The notes beneath the pieces are model-generated. The model was given only the letters and a program-made list of their open reading frames with translations, ran no database searches and had not been told where the DNA came from. A stretch of DNA of 64,000 bases. Origin: Amycolatopsis mongoliensis. GTDB lineage: Bacteria > Actinomycetota > Actinomycetes > Mycobacteriales > Pseudonocardiaceae. Below are positions 27,593 to 36,658 of this stretch, one piece after another. A program made the position numbers and the translations under genes. The DNA lies in assembly GCF_030285665.1 (NCBI RefSeq), contig NZ_CP127295.1, positions 3,906,001 to 3,970,000 on the forward strand, read 5' to 3'. How positions within the stretch are numbered: position 1 is the stretch's first letter; every line of letters starts with the position of its first letter.

Positions 27593-28642
27593 ATGAAAAG
27601 CAGGGCTGTGCGCGCCGCGACGGCCATCGCCGTCGTCAGCGCCGTCGCCGCGGGGTGCTCGCTGTCGAACGGTGACGGTGGCCCGCAGCAGACGCCCACC
27701 GTCACCCTCGTGACGCACGACTCCTTCCTGGCGCCGCAGGAGGTGCTCGACGCCTTCCAGAAGCAGTCGGGCATCAAGGTCTCCGTGCTCAAGCAGGGCG
27801 ACGCCGGTTCGCTGACCAACAAGCTGGTGCTGACGAAGGCCAACCCGATCGGCGACGTCGCGTACGGCGTCGACTCGACCTTCGCCTCCCGCGCGCTCGC
27901 CGAGGGCGTCTTCGAGCCCTACACCAGCCCCGAGGCCGACCGCGGGCCGCAGCGCTACGCCGTCGACCCCGAGCACCGGCTCTCCGCGGTCGACGTCGGT
28001 GACGTCTGCGTCAACGTCGACACGAACTACTTCACGGCGAAGGGCATCCCGGCGCCGTCGTCGTACGAGGACCTCGCCGACCCGAAGTACAAGGACCTGC
28101 TGGTCGCCGAGGACCCGGCGACGGCGTCGCCCGGCCTGGCGTTCCTCCTCGGCACCATCGCGAAGTACGGCGAGGCCGGCTGGAAGGACTACTGGGCGAA
28201 GCTGAAGGCCAACGGGCTCAAGGTGGTCAGTGGCTGGGAAGAGGCCTACACCAAGGACTTCTCCGGCTCGTCCGGCAAGGGGCCGCGGCCGATCGTCGTC
28301 TCGTACGCGTCTTCGCCGGCCGCCGAGGTGGGCGACGACGGCAAGCCGCGCACCAAGGCGCTGCTCGACACCTGCTACCGGCAGGTCGAGTACGCCGGCG
28401 TGCTGGCGAACGGCAAGCAGGCCGAGAGTGCGCGCAAGGTCGTCGACTTCCTGCTCTCGCAGCAGTTCCAGGCGACGGTGGCGGCCAACATGTACGTCTA
28501 CCCGGCGCGCCAGGGCGTCGACCTGCCCGCCGGCTGGGCCCAGGTCGCGCCGCTGCCGCAGAAGCCGCAGACGCTGCCCGCGGACCAGGTCCAGGCCGGA
28601 CGCGAGAAGTGGATCGGCGAATGGCGCACGCTCGTGCAGTGA
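27593..28642 (+). CDS. thiB: Thiamine ABC transporter substrate-binding lipoprotein
   Basis: This 349-residue lipoprotein has the lipobox V-A-A-G-C at about residues 17-21. The rest is a ThiB/TbpA-type binding domain (V-T-L-V-T-H-D-S-F; A-Y-G-V-D-S-T-F-A-S-R-A-L). The upstream TPP riboswitch identifies the substrate as thiamine or a phosphate of it. ATG follows GGAGGGG. Its TGA overlaps the permease GTG. Confidence 0.93.
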   Translation: MKSRAVRAATAIAVVSAVAAGCSLSNGDGGPQQTPTVTLVTHDSFLAPQEVLDAFQKQSGIKVSVLKQGDAGSLTNKLVLTKANPIGDVAYGVDSTFASRALAEGVFEPYTSPEADRGPQRYAVDPEHRLSAVDVGDVCVNVDTNYFTAKGIPAPSSYEDLADPKYKDLLVAEDPATASPGLAFLLGTIAKYGEAGWKDYWAKLKANGLKVVSGWEEAYTKDFSGSSGKGPRPIVVSYASSPAAEVGDDGKPRTKALLDTCYRQVEYAGVLANGKQAESARKVVDFLLSQQFQATVAANMYVYPARQGVDLPAGWAQVAPLPQKPQTLPADQVQAGREKWIGEWRTLVQ

Positions 28643-30294
28643 CGTCCGGGACCCCGCCCCGGGCCGGGAGCCCTCGAAAAGCGCCGGTCCTGACCCCGCC
28701 GCGGACCGCTCGCGGGCTCGGCCTGGCGCTGCTCGGGCTGGCCCCGATCGGGTTCCTGGTGGTGTTCTTCGCCTGGCCGGTGCTGGCGATCGTCGGCCGC
28801 GGGTTCGCCGCGGGCGGGCTCGACACGGTCCTCGGCGACGCGCGGACCTGGCAGCTGGCCGGGTTCACGGTGGCGAGCGCGGCCGCGTCGACGCTGGTGG
28901 CGGTGGTCGCCGGGGTGCCGGTGGCGTTCCTGCTGGCCCGGGTGAAGCTGCCCGGCGTCGGCCTCGCGCGGACGCTGGTGCTCGTGCCGTTCGTGCTGCC
29001 GACCGTCGTCGTCGGGCTGGCGTTCCGGGCGCTCTGGCCGGACGGCGGCGTGCTGCCGATCGTGCTGGCCAACGCGTTCTTCAACGTCGCCGTCGTCGCG
29101 CGGACCGTCGCCGGGCTGTGGGCGCGGCTGGATTCGCGCACGACCGACGCCGCCCGCGCGCTGGGCGCGTCGCCGTGGCGGGCGTTCCGCTCGGTGACGC
29201 TGCCGGCGCTGGCGCCCGCGATCGCTTCCGCCGCGGCCGTCGTGTTCCTGTTCTGCGCCACCAGTTTCGGGGTCGTGCTGATCCTCGGCGGGGCCCGGTA
29301 CCGGACCCTGGAGACCGAGATCTACCTGCGGACCGTCGACCTGCTCGACCTCTCCGGTGCGGCGGCACTCTCGCTGATCCAGTTCGCGGCCGTGGTCGCC
29401 GCGCTGGTGCTCGGCGGGCTGGCGCGGCGGCGCAAGGACGGCGCGCGGATCGGGTCCGGCAGTGCGCGGCGTCCCCGCGGCGGCGAGTGGTGGGTTGCCG
29501 GTGCGGCAGGTGTCGTGCTGGCCTTGCTGCTGACGCCGATCGTCGCGCTGCTCGCCGAATCGGTGTCCGCTCCGGATGGCTGGAGCTTCGCTGGTTATCG
29601 AGCGTTGACGGGCACCGGTGAGAGGGGCGCGCTGCAGGTCTCGGGCTGGGACGCCGCGCTCAACTCGCTGAAGGTCGCCGTCGACGCGACGCTGCTCGCG
29701 ATGGTCGTCGGCGTGCTCGCGTCCGTGGTGCTGGTGGCGCTGCGGCGCTCGCCCGCGAAGTCCGCGCGCGGGCTCGGCGAGACGATGGACGCCGTGCTGA
29801 TGCTGCCGCTCGGGGTGTCCGCGGTGACCGTCGGGTTCGGCTACCTGGTGACGCTCGACGCGCTGCCCGGCGACCTCCGGACGTCGCCGTACCTGGTGCC
29901 GCTGGCCCAGGCGCTGGTGATCATCCCGCTCATCGTCCGGATGGTGCTGCCGGTGCTGCGCTCGGTCGACGTCCGGCTGCGGCAGGCCGCGTCGACGCTC
30001 GGCGCGAGCCCGCTGCGGGTGTGGCGGGAGATCGACCTGCCGCTGACGCTGCGGCCGCTGGTGGCGGCCGCCGGGTTCGGGTTCGTCGTGGCGCTCGGCG
30101 AGTTCGGCGCGACGAGCTTCCTCGCCCGGCCGACGGCGCCCACGCTGCCGGTGGCGGTCGCGACGCTGATGGGGCGCCCGGGGGAGCTGAACAACCAGAT
30201 GGCGTACGCCGCGTGCGCGCTGCTGATGCTCGTGACGGTGCTGGCGGTCGCGCTGATCGACCGGCTCGGACGCGGCCGGGTGGGGGAGTTCTGA
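28639..30294 (+). CDS. thiP: Thiamine ABC transporter permease (two fused permease domains)
   Basis: This 551-residue inner-membrane protein has about 12 helices and two permease domains, each with an E-A-A-like loop (D-A-A-R-A-L-G-A-S-P and Q-A-A-S-T-L-G-A-S-P) that contacts ThiQ. The two-domain fold is normal for ThiP. The GTG at 28639 overlaps the thiB stop (GTGA); an in-frame ATG at 28621 lies inside thiB and is less likely. Confidence 0.93.
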   Translation: MTSGTPPRAGSPRKAPVLTPPRTARGLGLALLGLAPIGFLVVFFAWPVLAIVGRGFAAGGLDTVLGDARTWQLAGFTVASAAASTLVAVVAGVPVAFLLARVKLPGVGLARTLVLVPFVLPTVVVGLAFRALWPDGGVLPIVLANAFFNVAVVARTVAGLWARLDSRTTDAARALGASPWRAFRSVTLPALAPAIASAAAVVFLFCATSFGVVLILGGARYRTLETEIYLRTVDLLDLSGAAALSLIQFAAVVAALVLGGLARRRKDGARIGSGSARRPRGGEWWVAGAAGVVLALLLTPIVALLAESVSAPDGWSFAGYRALTGTGERGALQVSGWDAALNSLKVAVDATLLAMVVGVLASVVLVALRRSPAKSARGLGETMDAVLMLPLGVSAVTVGFGYLVTLDALPGDLRTSPYLVPLAQALVIIPLIVRMVLPVLRSVDVRLRQAASTLGASPLRVWREIDLPLTLRPLVAAAGFGFVVALGEFGATSFLARPTAPTLPVAVATLMGRPGELNNQMAYAACALLMLVTVLAVALIDRLGRGRVGEF

Positions 30295-31313
30295 TGGCGT
30301 TGTCGGTGCGGGACCTGACCGTCCACTACGGATCGTTCGCGGCGGTGCGCGACGTCCGCCTGGACATCGCCGACGGCGAGGTGCTGGCGCTGCTCGGCCC
30401 GTCGGGGTCGGGGAAGTCGACGCTGCTGCGCGCGATCACCGGCCTCGAGCCGTCGGCGCGCGGGTCGGTGAGCTGGGACGGCGACGACCTCGGTGCGGTG
30501 CCGGTGCACCGGCGCGGGTTCGGGCTGGTGTTCCAGGACGGCCAGCTGTTCGGCCACCGCGACGTCGCCGCGAACATCGCGTTCGGCCTGCGCATGCACG
30601 GCGTGCCGCGGTCTTCTTGGGCACCCCGGGTCGCCGAGCTGCTGGCGCTGGTGGGTCTCACCGGCTTCGAAAAGCGCCGGGTGACGGAGTTGTCGGGCGG
30701 CCAGGCCCAGCGGGTGGCGCTGGCCCGTGCGCTGGCGCCGAAGCCGCGGCTGCTGCTGCTCGACGAGCCACTGTCCGGTTTGGACGCCGGGTTGCGCGAG
30801 CAGCTGGCGATCGACCTGGCGGACCTGTTGCGGCGCAGCAAGATCACGGCACTGCTGGTGACGCACGACCAGGAGGAGGCGTTCACGCTGGCCGACCGGG
30901 TCGCGGTGCTCGACGCTGGCGAGGTCCGCCAGGAGGGTGCGGTCCGGCGCGTGTGGCGCAACCCGGCGGACGACGACGTGGCCCGCTTCCTCGGCGTGAC
31001 GACGTTCGTGGACGGCGTCGTGGCGGGCGGAGTGGTGCACACGGCGCTGGGTGACGTCGCGCTCCCGGACGCCGACGACGGCCCGGTGCGGCTCGGCCTG
31101 CGCCCGCACGCGCTGCGGGTGGCGGACTCCGGAGCGAGTGGGGAAGTGGTGGCGGCGGTCCACCGCCGCGAGCACGTCCGGCTCGTGGTCAAGCTGGCGG
31201 AGTCCACTGTGGACGCGGTCGCCCCGGCGGCCTCGGACCTGCGGGCGGGCGACTCCGTGCGACTGGAACTGGACCCGGACGGCGTCGCGCTGGTCGGCCC
31301 CGCAAGTCCGTGA
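30294..31313 (+). CDS. thiQ: Thiamine ABC transporter ATPase
   Basis: This 339-residue ATPase has Walker A G-P-S-G-S-G-K-S, signature L-S-G-G-Q-A-Q-R, Walker B L-L-L-L-D-E-P and the H-loop V-T-H-D. It is longer than E. coli ThiQ by a C-terminal TOBE-like region (about 240-339). The start overlaps the thiP stop (TGATG). The stop codon lies inside the perfect palindrome 31304-31362. Confidence 0.93.
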   Translation: MALSVRDLTVHYGSFAAVRDVRLDIADGEVLALLGPSGSGKSTLLRAITGLEPSARGSVSWDGDDLGAVPVHRRGFGLVFQDGQLFGHRDVAANIAFGLRMHGVPRSSWAPRVAELLALVGLTGFEKRRVTELSGGQAQRVALARALAPKPRLLLLDEPLSGLDAGLREQLAIDLADLLRRSKITALLVTHDQEEAFTLADRVAVLDAGEVRQEGAVRRVWRNPADDDVARFLGVTTFVDGVVAGGVVHTALGDVALPDADDGPVRLGLRPHALRVADSGASGEVVAAVHRREHVRLVVKLAESTVDAVAPAASDLRAGDSVRLELDPDGVALVGPASP

Positions 31314-31362
31314 ATGTCGCATTGAGGGACTTCAAGTCCCTCAATGCGACATTCACGGACTT
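31304..31362. repeat. Class I palindromic element, copy 1 (bidirectional terminator)
   Basis: A perfect inverted repeat with 29-bp arms around a single central base (31333). It carries the thiQ stop codon and ends 4 bp before the stop of the convergent ABC permease gene. The core from GTGAATGTCGC to GCGACATTCAC is identical to copy 2 (37047-37107), while the outermost arm bases differ but remain paired (AAGTCC with GGACTT here). Confidence 0.9.
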
Positions 31363-31366
31363 GGTC

Positions 31367-32245
31367 TCAGCCGTCGCGGGTGGACAGCCGGGCGTAGGCC
31401 AGCGAGAGGCCGATCACGATGTAGCACGCCGCCCGCAGGGCGCCTTCGCCCAGCATCTGGCCGCCCATCGGGTCCTGCAGCACCTCAGCCGGGGCTACCG
31501 ACCAGTTCTGCGTCAGCAGGAACGGGTGCAGCCAGTCCAGCGAGGTCAGGAACCCGAGGATCGTGAACACGATGTCGGCCGCCAGGACCGACGCCACCAC
31601 CAGCATCGGGTGCTCGGTCCAGCTGGAGATCGCCAGCGCCACCGCGCCGACCGCCCACAGCTGGAGCACCACCCAGCCCGCCATCAGCAGGATCCGGGCC
31701 AGCGCGCCGCCCAGCGACAGCGTCGTGCCCGAGAGCGTGAACAGCGAGTCCGTGCCGTTGATGATCAGCCCGGTCACCACGCCGGTCACGCACATCGCCA
31801 GCACCGAGACCACCGACACCGTCGCGACGCCGAACGCCTTGACCGCCAGCAGGCGGCCCCGCCCGACCGGCGCGATCAGCCAGCCGCGCAGCGTGCCGTG
31901 TGCCGTCTCGCCCGCGATCGCGTCCGCGCCGGCCATGGCCGAGGCCAGCGGCAGGAGCAGCGCCAGCGACATCACGACCGCCGCGATCGGCAGGACGAAC
32001 GCGTTGTTCACCGCGGACGCCAGCAGCGCACCGCCGCCGTTGTCCGGGCCGCCGCCACCCGCCGGGCTTTCGGACACCAGCGTCAGGCCGATGCCGATGA
32101 CGATCGGGATCAGCGCCAGGAGCCCGAGCACGGCCAGGGTGCGCGGCCGGCGGAAGATCCAGCGCAGCTCCGCGGCCAGCAGCCGGGTCAGCGGCACCGT
32201 GTCGTGGCCCGTGCGGGCCGCCGGTGCTTCGAGGACGGCGGTCAT
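31367..32245 (-). CDS. ABC-2 type transporter permease
   Basis: This 292-residue protein has six membrane helices and a large extracytoplasmic loop after the first (about 55-95; Gly/Pro-rich). The pattern L-R-W-I-F-R-R-P-R-T-L-A at the front and G-T-L-R-G-W-L-I-A-P-V in the middle is typical of ABC-2 exporters. Its ATG overlaps the ATPase stop (ATGA), making it the third gene of the operon with the LolA-like protein. The transported molecule is unknown. Confidence 0.9.
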   Translation of the reverse strand: MTAVLEAPAARTGHDTVPLTRLLAAELRWIFRRPRTLAVLGLLALIPIVIGIGLTLVSESPAGGGGPDNGGGALLASAVNNAFVLPIAAVVMSLALLLPLASAMAGADAIAGETAHGTLRGWLIAPVGRGRLLAVKAFGVATVSVVSVLAMCVTGVVTGLIINGTDSLFTLSGTTLSLGGALARILLMAGWVVLQLWAVGAVALAISSWTEHPMLVVASVLAADIVFTILGFLTSLDWLHPFLLTQNWSVAPAEVLQDPMGGQMLGEGALRAACYIVIGLSLAYARLSTRDG

Positions 32246-33228
32246 CCCGATCCCTCCACAGTGGACTCCGTCAGCCGGGCGAACAGGTCTTCCAGCCCGG
32301 TGCGGGCCCGCGTCGCCTCGTGGACCGCGACCCCCGCGCCCACCAGGACCTGCAGCACCCGCGGCGCTTCCGTCGCCGTGAGGTCGGCGCGGACGCCGTC
32401 CGGCGTGAGCCGGGCGCCGATCCGGTTCTCCCGCAGCACCTCCACCGCCCGTTCCGCGTCCGGCGTGCGGACCAGCAGGGCCGCGTTCCCGGACTCCAGC
32501 AGCTCGGCCAGCTCGCCCTGCGCGACGACGTTCCCGGCCTGCAGCACGGCGACGTGCGTGCACGTCGCCTCCACCTCGGCCAGCAGGTGCGACGACACGA
32601 GCACGGTGACCCCGGCGGCGTGCAGCTCGGCCACGATCCTGCGGATCTCCCTGGTACCCGCAGGATCGAGGCCGTTGGTCGGCTCGTCGAGCACCACCAT
32701 CTTCCGCGGCACGAGCAACGCTGAAGCGAGCCCGAGCCGCTGCTTCATGCCGAGCGAATAACCCTTGTACCGCCGGCGCGCGGCGACGGTCAGCCCGACG
32801 CGCTCGAGCGCCGAGTCGACGGCTCCCGGGATCCCGGCCGACGTCAGCTGCGGTTCAGCCGCGGCGAAGCGCAGCAGGTTGTCGCGGCCGGACAGGAACG
32901 GGTGGAAGCCCGGTCCCTCGACCAGCGCGCCGACGTCCGGCAGCGCGTGCGCGGCGGCGTCCGGCATCGGGCGGCCGAGCAGCTCGACCTCACCCTCGGT
33001 CGGCCGGACCAGGCCGAGCAGCATCCGGATGGTGGTCGTCTTGCCCGAGCCGTTCGGCCCGAGCATCCCCACGACCGCGCCCTCCGGGATGTCGAGGTCG
33101 ACGTGGTCCACCGCGACGGTGCTGCCGTAGACCTTGCGCAGCCCCCGGGTGCGCGCGGCCAGGGGAACCGCCGGAGCGGACGCCTCCGAAGAGACGTCCG
33201 CTCCGGACTCGACTGCAGTGCTGGTCAC
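32242..33228 (-). CDS. ABC transporter ATPase (exporter type)
   Basis: This 328-residue ATPase has Walker A G-P-N-G-S-G-K-T-T, signature Y-S-L-G-M-K-Q-R, Walker B V-V-L-D-E-P-T-N-G-L-D-P and the H-loop S-S-H. The sequence L-G-M-K-Q-R-L belongs to the DrrA/CcmA group that pairs with ABC-2 permeases. The GTG start overlaps the stop of the LolA-like gene, and the stop overlaps the permease start. Confidence 0.93.
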   Translation of the reverse strand: MTSTAVESGADVSSEASAPAVPLAARTRGLRKVYGSTVAVDHVDLDIPEGAVVGMLGPNGSGKTTTIRMLLGLVRPTEGEVELLGRPMPDAAAHALPDVGALVEGPGFHPFLSGRDNLLRFAAAEPQLTSAGIPGAVDSALERVGLTVAARRRYKGYSLGMKQRLGLASALLVPRKMVVLDEPTNGLDPAGTREIRRIVAELHAAGVTVLVSSHLLAEVEATCTHVAVLQAGNVVAQGELAELLESGNAALLVRTPDAERAVEVLRENRIGARLTPDGVRADLTATEAPRVLQVLVGAGVAVHEATRARTGLEDLFARLTESTVEGSG

Positions 33229-34313
33229 TTCTGGCCCAGCGCTTCGTAGAGGACCTGCTCCGGCACCGCACCGGCGGCGAACCGCCCGTCGTCGGTCAGC
33301 ACCGCGGTGCCCACCTTCGTGGTGACGAGGTAGCCGCTGCCCCAGGCGCCGCTGACCTTCTTGGCGAACCGCTCGAGCAGCGCCTTCGGGTCGGCGTTGG
33401 CCTTGCGGTCACCGGAGGCCTTGGGCGCCGCGTTCAGCGCATCCGCCGGCACCTTGCCGGTGACGACGGTGTCCCAGCCGTCGCCGACGATCTTGGTGTC
33501 CTGCTTCGCCTGCTCGGCGAGCGCCTTGTCCTTCTGGTCGACCGCCGGCGTCTTCTCCTGCACCTTGGCGCCCTTCGGCGGGGTGAAGGTGAAGAGGTCG
33601 GCCGGCTGCTGGGTGAACTCGATCTCGCTGAACGCGACCTCGAGCGCCGGCGTCGACGTGCCGTTGCTGAGCACCGACACCCGCAGCGGCATCCGCGTCT
33701 GCGAGTCGACCGCGACGCGGATCTCGCGCAGCAGAGTCCGCTCGCTCGGCTTCGGCGTCAGGACCAGCTCGTAGGCCGGGCGGTCGGCGACGGTCGCGGT
33801 GCCGTCGACCGACACCGTGCTGCTCTCGCGGACCTTCGCCAGCAGCTCGGTGCTCGCGGCGACCGGGTCGGGCGTCTTCTCACTGCCCGCGCCCTTCTGC
33901 TTGGCCACGTCGGCCGGGATGGTCACCTTCGTCGCGGTGTTCGTCTTGGAGCTGTAGTCCCAGACGGTCGTGCCGTCGTGGACGACGGTCTCCTGGCTGG
34001 CGCCCTGCGTGGCGGCCAGGCGGCTCTTGCCGGCGCCGTCGCTGAAGATGTGCGCCGAGTCGATGTTCAGCGCCGACGCCCCCGGCAGCGCGTTGCCCAC
34101 CGAGGGCAGCCCCAGGTCGTTGCTGATCTTGACCGTGCCGTCGAACGCGCCCGGCTTCGCCTTCAGCACCGACTGCACCAGGTCCTCGGCGCTCACCTGC
34201 GGCAGCGCCGGCTTGTCGTCGGCGCTGGCCGGCATCGCGATGAACGCGAGCCCGCCCGCACCGAGCGCGGTGCCGACGACCGCGGCGGTGATGCCCTTCG
34301 TCTTCGGTTTCAT
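33225..34313 (-). CDS. Secreted LolA-like (DUF2092-type) protein
   Basis: This 362-residue exported protein has an N-terminal signal sequence (about 1-30, ending M-P-A-S-A-D) and no lipobox. The mature part has the sheet-rich pattern of LolA/LppX-like lipid-binding folds (V-W-D-Y-S-S-K-T-N; L-T-P-K-P-S-E-R-T-L-L-R-E-I; F-S-E-I-E-F). It heads an operon with an ABC exporter, so it may hand a lipid or lipophilic molecule to or from that exporter; this is inference. ATG follows GGGAGAG. The two-component genes are divergent and share the 148-bp gap. Confidence 0.82.
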   Translation of the reverse strand: MKPKTKGITAAVVGTALGAGGLAFIAMPASADDKPALPQVSAEDLVQSVLKAKPGAFDGTVKISNDLGLPSVGNALPGASALNIDSAHIFSDGAGKSRLAATQGASQETVVHDGTTVWDYSSKTNTATKVTIPADVAKQKGAGSEKTPDPVAASTELLAKVRESSTVSVDGTATVADRPAYELVLTPKPSERTLLREIRVAVDSQTRMPLRVSVLSNGTSTPALEVAFSEIEFTQQPADLFTFTPPKGAKVQEKTPAVDQKDKALAEQAKQDTKIVGDGWDTVVTGKVPADALNAAPKASGDRKANADPKALLERFAKKVSGAWGSGYLVTTKVGTAVLTDDGRFAAGAVPEQVLYEALGQK

Positions 34314-34372
34314 GCAGCTCTCCCTGTGGTGTTCCCGGACTCGAGTGTGCCCGGCTCCCTGACACCGACGCT

Positions 34373-34423
34373 TCCCTCTCGAGGCTGAGATACCCCTGAA
34401 GGTTCTCCCTCTCCGGCTGAGAT
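34373..34423. promoter_or_regulatory. Direct repeat, candidate response-regulator site
   Basis: TCCCTCTCGAGGCTGAGAT (34373-34391) and TCCCTCTCCGGCTGAGAT (34406-34423) begin 33 bp apart, about three helical turns. A further CTGAGAG follows at 34428. They lie between the divergent two-component and ABC/LolA-like operons. OmpR-family regulators usually bind such direct repeats. Confidence 0.5.
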
Positions 34424-34461
34424 CGCGCTGAGAGCTGACGCGCGACCTGCGCAAACCGGCC

Positions 34462-35178
34462 ATGATGAACCTCGTGAAACCTCGGGTGCTGGTGGTCGAC
34501 GACGAACCGGGCGTGCGGAAGGCGCTGCAACGCGGGCTGCGCGCGGAGGGGATGGACGTGGTCACCGCCGCGGACGGCCCCACCGGGCTGCAGCTGGCGA
34601 GCACCGGCTCGTTCGACGTCGTGCTGCTCGACATCATGCTGCCGGGCCTGTCCGGCTACCGCGTGCTGGAGCGGCTGCGCAAGGACGGCGTCGCGACGCC
34701 GGTGCTGCTCGTCTCGGCCAAGGACGGCGAGATCGACCAGGCCGACGGCCTCGACCTCGGGGCCGACGGCTACCTCGTCAAGCCGTTCTCCTTCGTCGTG
34801 CTGGTCGCGCAGGTCCGCGCGACCCTGCGCCGCGCCGGGCCGGAGGCCGGCCGGGGGACGCTGCGCCTCGGCGCGCTGGAGGTCGACCGCGGGCTGCGGC
34901 AGGTGCACTGGAACGGCGAGGAGGTCGCGCTGAGCCCGCGCGAGTTCGCGCTGCTCGAGGTGCTCGTCGGCCGGGCCGGCACGGTCGTCACGAAGGACGA
35001 GCTGCTGCGCGCGGTCTGGGGCGAGGAGCAGGCCGTGACGCGCAACCTCGTCGAGGTGTACGTCGGGTACGTGCGGCGCAAGCTCGACGCAGTCGGCGCC
35101 GGCGCGTTGCTGCGGACCGTGCGCGGGCACGGCTACCTGGCCTCCGACGCGCAGCTCGACGAGGTCATCACCCCGTGA
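34462..35178 (+). CDS. OmpR-family response regulator
   Basis: This 238-residue regulator has a receiver domain with phospho-acceptor Asp57 (L-L-D-I-M-L-P-G) and the acidic pair D-D-E near the start, Lys in Y-L-V-K-P-F, and a winged-helix DNA-binding domain (about 140-230, R-G-H-G-Y). It overlaps the kinase start (GTGA). Two ATG codons (34462, 34465) are possible starts. The likely targets are its own operon and the divergent ABC operon. Confidence 0.94.
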   Translation: MMNLVKPRVLVVDDEPGVRKALQRGLRAEGMDVVTAADGPTGLQLASTGSFDVVLLDIMLPGLSGYRVLERLRKDGVATPVLLVSAKDGEIDQADGLDLGADGYLVKPFSFVVLVAQVRATLRRAGPEAGRGTLRLGALEVDRGLRQVHWNGEEVALSPREFALLEVLVGRAGTVVTKDELLRAVWGEEQAVTRNLVEVYVGYVRRKLDAVGAGALLRTVRGHGYLASDAQLDEVITP

Positions 35179-36494
35179 TCTCGTGGTGGCGGGGCCGCTC
35201 CCTGCAGGTCCGGATCACCGTCCTGGCCGTGACGATCACCCTGGCCTGCCTGCTCGGGCTGGCCGCGCTGGCGGCGGCGAAGCTGTCGCCGCTGCTCATC
35301 GACTCGGTCGACCGAGAGCTGTCCGGTGCCCTCGGCCCGGCGGGCGCCGAGGTGAGCGCCGGGCGGCCGCTGTCCGGCGCGGCGCCGGTGACGCTGCGCG
35401 TGCTCGACATCGCCGGCATGCCGCTGGACGGGGGCCCGCCCGCCGGGCTCTCTCCTGCGGACGTTTCGACGCTCAAGGCCGGGCAGCCGGTCCAGCGCGA
35501 CGGCGCGCGGTACCTGGGCACGGTCGTCAGCGCGCCGGACGGGTCGCAGCGGCTGGTCGTCGCCGGGGCCGGCCTGGTCGGGTTCTCCGCCGCGGTGCAC
35601 TACGGCGGCGTGTGGCTGGTGGTCGTCGCGTCGGTCGGGGCGCTGGTGGCGGGGCTGGCGACGTGGCTGGTGGTGCGGCTGTCCCTGCGGCCGGTGGCGC
35701 GCATGCGGGGCTCGGTGCGCGCGCTGCCGCCGGGGGCGCGGCTCGCGCTGCCGGACTCGCACGACGAGCTGCGCGCGCTGGCGGAGGAGTTCAACGCGCT
35801 GCTGGAGCGGCAGGAGCAGGCCAGCGACCGGCTCCGGCGCTTCACCGGCGACGCGGCCCACGAGCTGCGGTCGCCGGTCGCGTCCATCCGGGTGCAGGCC
35901 GAGGTCGCGGTGACGAACCCGGATCCGGAGCTGGCCCAGGAGACGCTGTCGGACATCTTGACGGAGGCCGAGCGGCTGTCGTCGCTGCTGGACGGGCTGC
36001 TGTCGCTGGCCCGGTCGGACGCGGGGGAAGTGCCGCCCGCCGCGCCGGTCGAGCTGGTCAGCGAGGTGCGCGCGGCGGTGGCGAGGCTCCCGGCGGGGGC
36101 GCCGGAGACGCGGGTGAGCAACGCGGTCCCGCAGGCCTGGGCGTCGGCCGCGCACGCCGAGGTGGAGCTGGTGCTGGACAACCTGCTGCGCAACGCGTGC
36201 CGCTACGCGCACGGCGAGATCGTGGTGTCGGTGCTGGCGTCGCGGTCGTCGGTCCGGGTGGTGGTCGACGACGACGGCCCGGGCATCGCGCCGGAGCACC
36301 GCGAGAAGGTGTTCGACCGGTTCTACCGGATCGCGGACGACCGGGCGCGGTCGTCGGGCGGGACGGGGCTGGGGCTGGCGATGGTGGCGGAGACGGTCCG
36401 GCGCCGCGGGGGCCGGGTCCAGGTGGGCGAGTCCCCGGACGGCGGCGCGCGGTTCGTGGTGGTCTGGCGCGCGGCCGCGGGAGAGGCCGGTTGA
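35175..36494 (+). CDS. Sensor histidine kinase
   Basis: This 439-residue membrane kinase has two helices (about 10-30 and 140-165) around a small outside sensor domain, a HAMP region, then the phospho-accepting His229 in D-A-A-H-E-L-R-S-P-V. The catalytic domain follows with N-x-x-R-N-A-C-R-Y, D-D-D-G-P-G-I and G-G-T-G-L-G-L. It pairs with the regulator just upstream. The signal is not known; a cell-envelope stress is plausible given the neighbours. Confidence 0.94.
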   Translation: MISWWRGRSLQVRITVLAVTITLACLLGLAALAAAKLSPLLIDSVDRELSGALGPAGAEVSAGRPLSGAAPVTLRVLDIAGMPLDGGPPAGLSPADVSTLKAGQPVQRDGARYLGTVVSAPDGSQRLVVAGAGLVGFSAAVHYGGVWLVVVASVGALVAGLATWLVVRLSLRPVARMRGSVRALPPGARLALPDSHDELRALAEEFNALLERQEQASDRLRRFTGDAAHELRSPVASIRVQAEVAVTNPDPELAQETLSDILTEAERLSSLLDGLLSLARSDAGEVPPAAPVELVSEVRAAVARLPAGAPETRVSNAVPQAWASAAHAEVELVLDNLLRNACRYAHGEIVVSVLASRSSVRVVVDDDGPGIAPEHREKVFDRFYRIADDRARSSGGTGLGLAMVAETVRRRGGRVQVGESPDGGARFVVVWRAAAGEAG

Positions 36495-36515
36495 GGGCTT
36501 GCACCGGGCCGGGGA

Positions 36516-36604
36516 AAGCGCCCCAAGGTGGCCTTGGTTGCGTTCAACGCACCGAAGGCCGCCTTGGGTGCGTCGAGCGCACCGAAGGCCACATTGGGGC
36601 GCTT
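36516..36604. repeat. Class II modular palindromic element, copy A
   Basis: Outer arms AAGCGCCCCAA and TTGGGGCGCTT enclose two 13-base mini-hairpins TGCG-N5-CGCA spaced by a 17-base unit (period 30 bp). It lies between the sensor kinase and the NUDIX gene, which are in the same direction, so it may end the kinase transcript. Other copies are at 48348, 52466 and 57275. Confidence 0.85.
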
Positions 36605-36644
36605 GCCGAAGCTGCGTGGTGCGGCCGCCGGAGGGGCTTCCGGG

Positions 36645-36650
36645 TAGATT
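36645..36650 (+). promoter_or_regulatory. -10 hexamer for the NUDIX gene (leaderless)
   Basis: TAGATT ends 8 nt before the GTG at 36659; no ribosome site of usual spacing is present. Confidence 0.4.
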
Positions 36651-36658
36651 CCGGGGCT

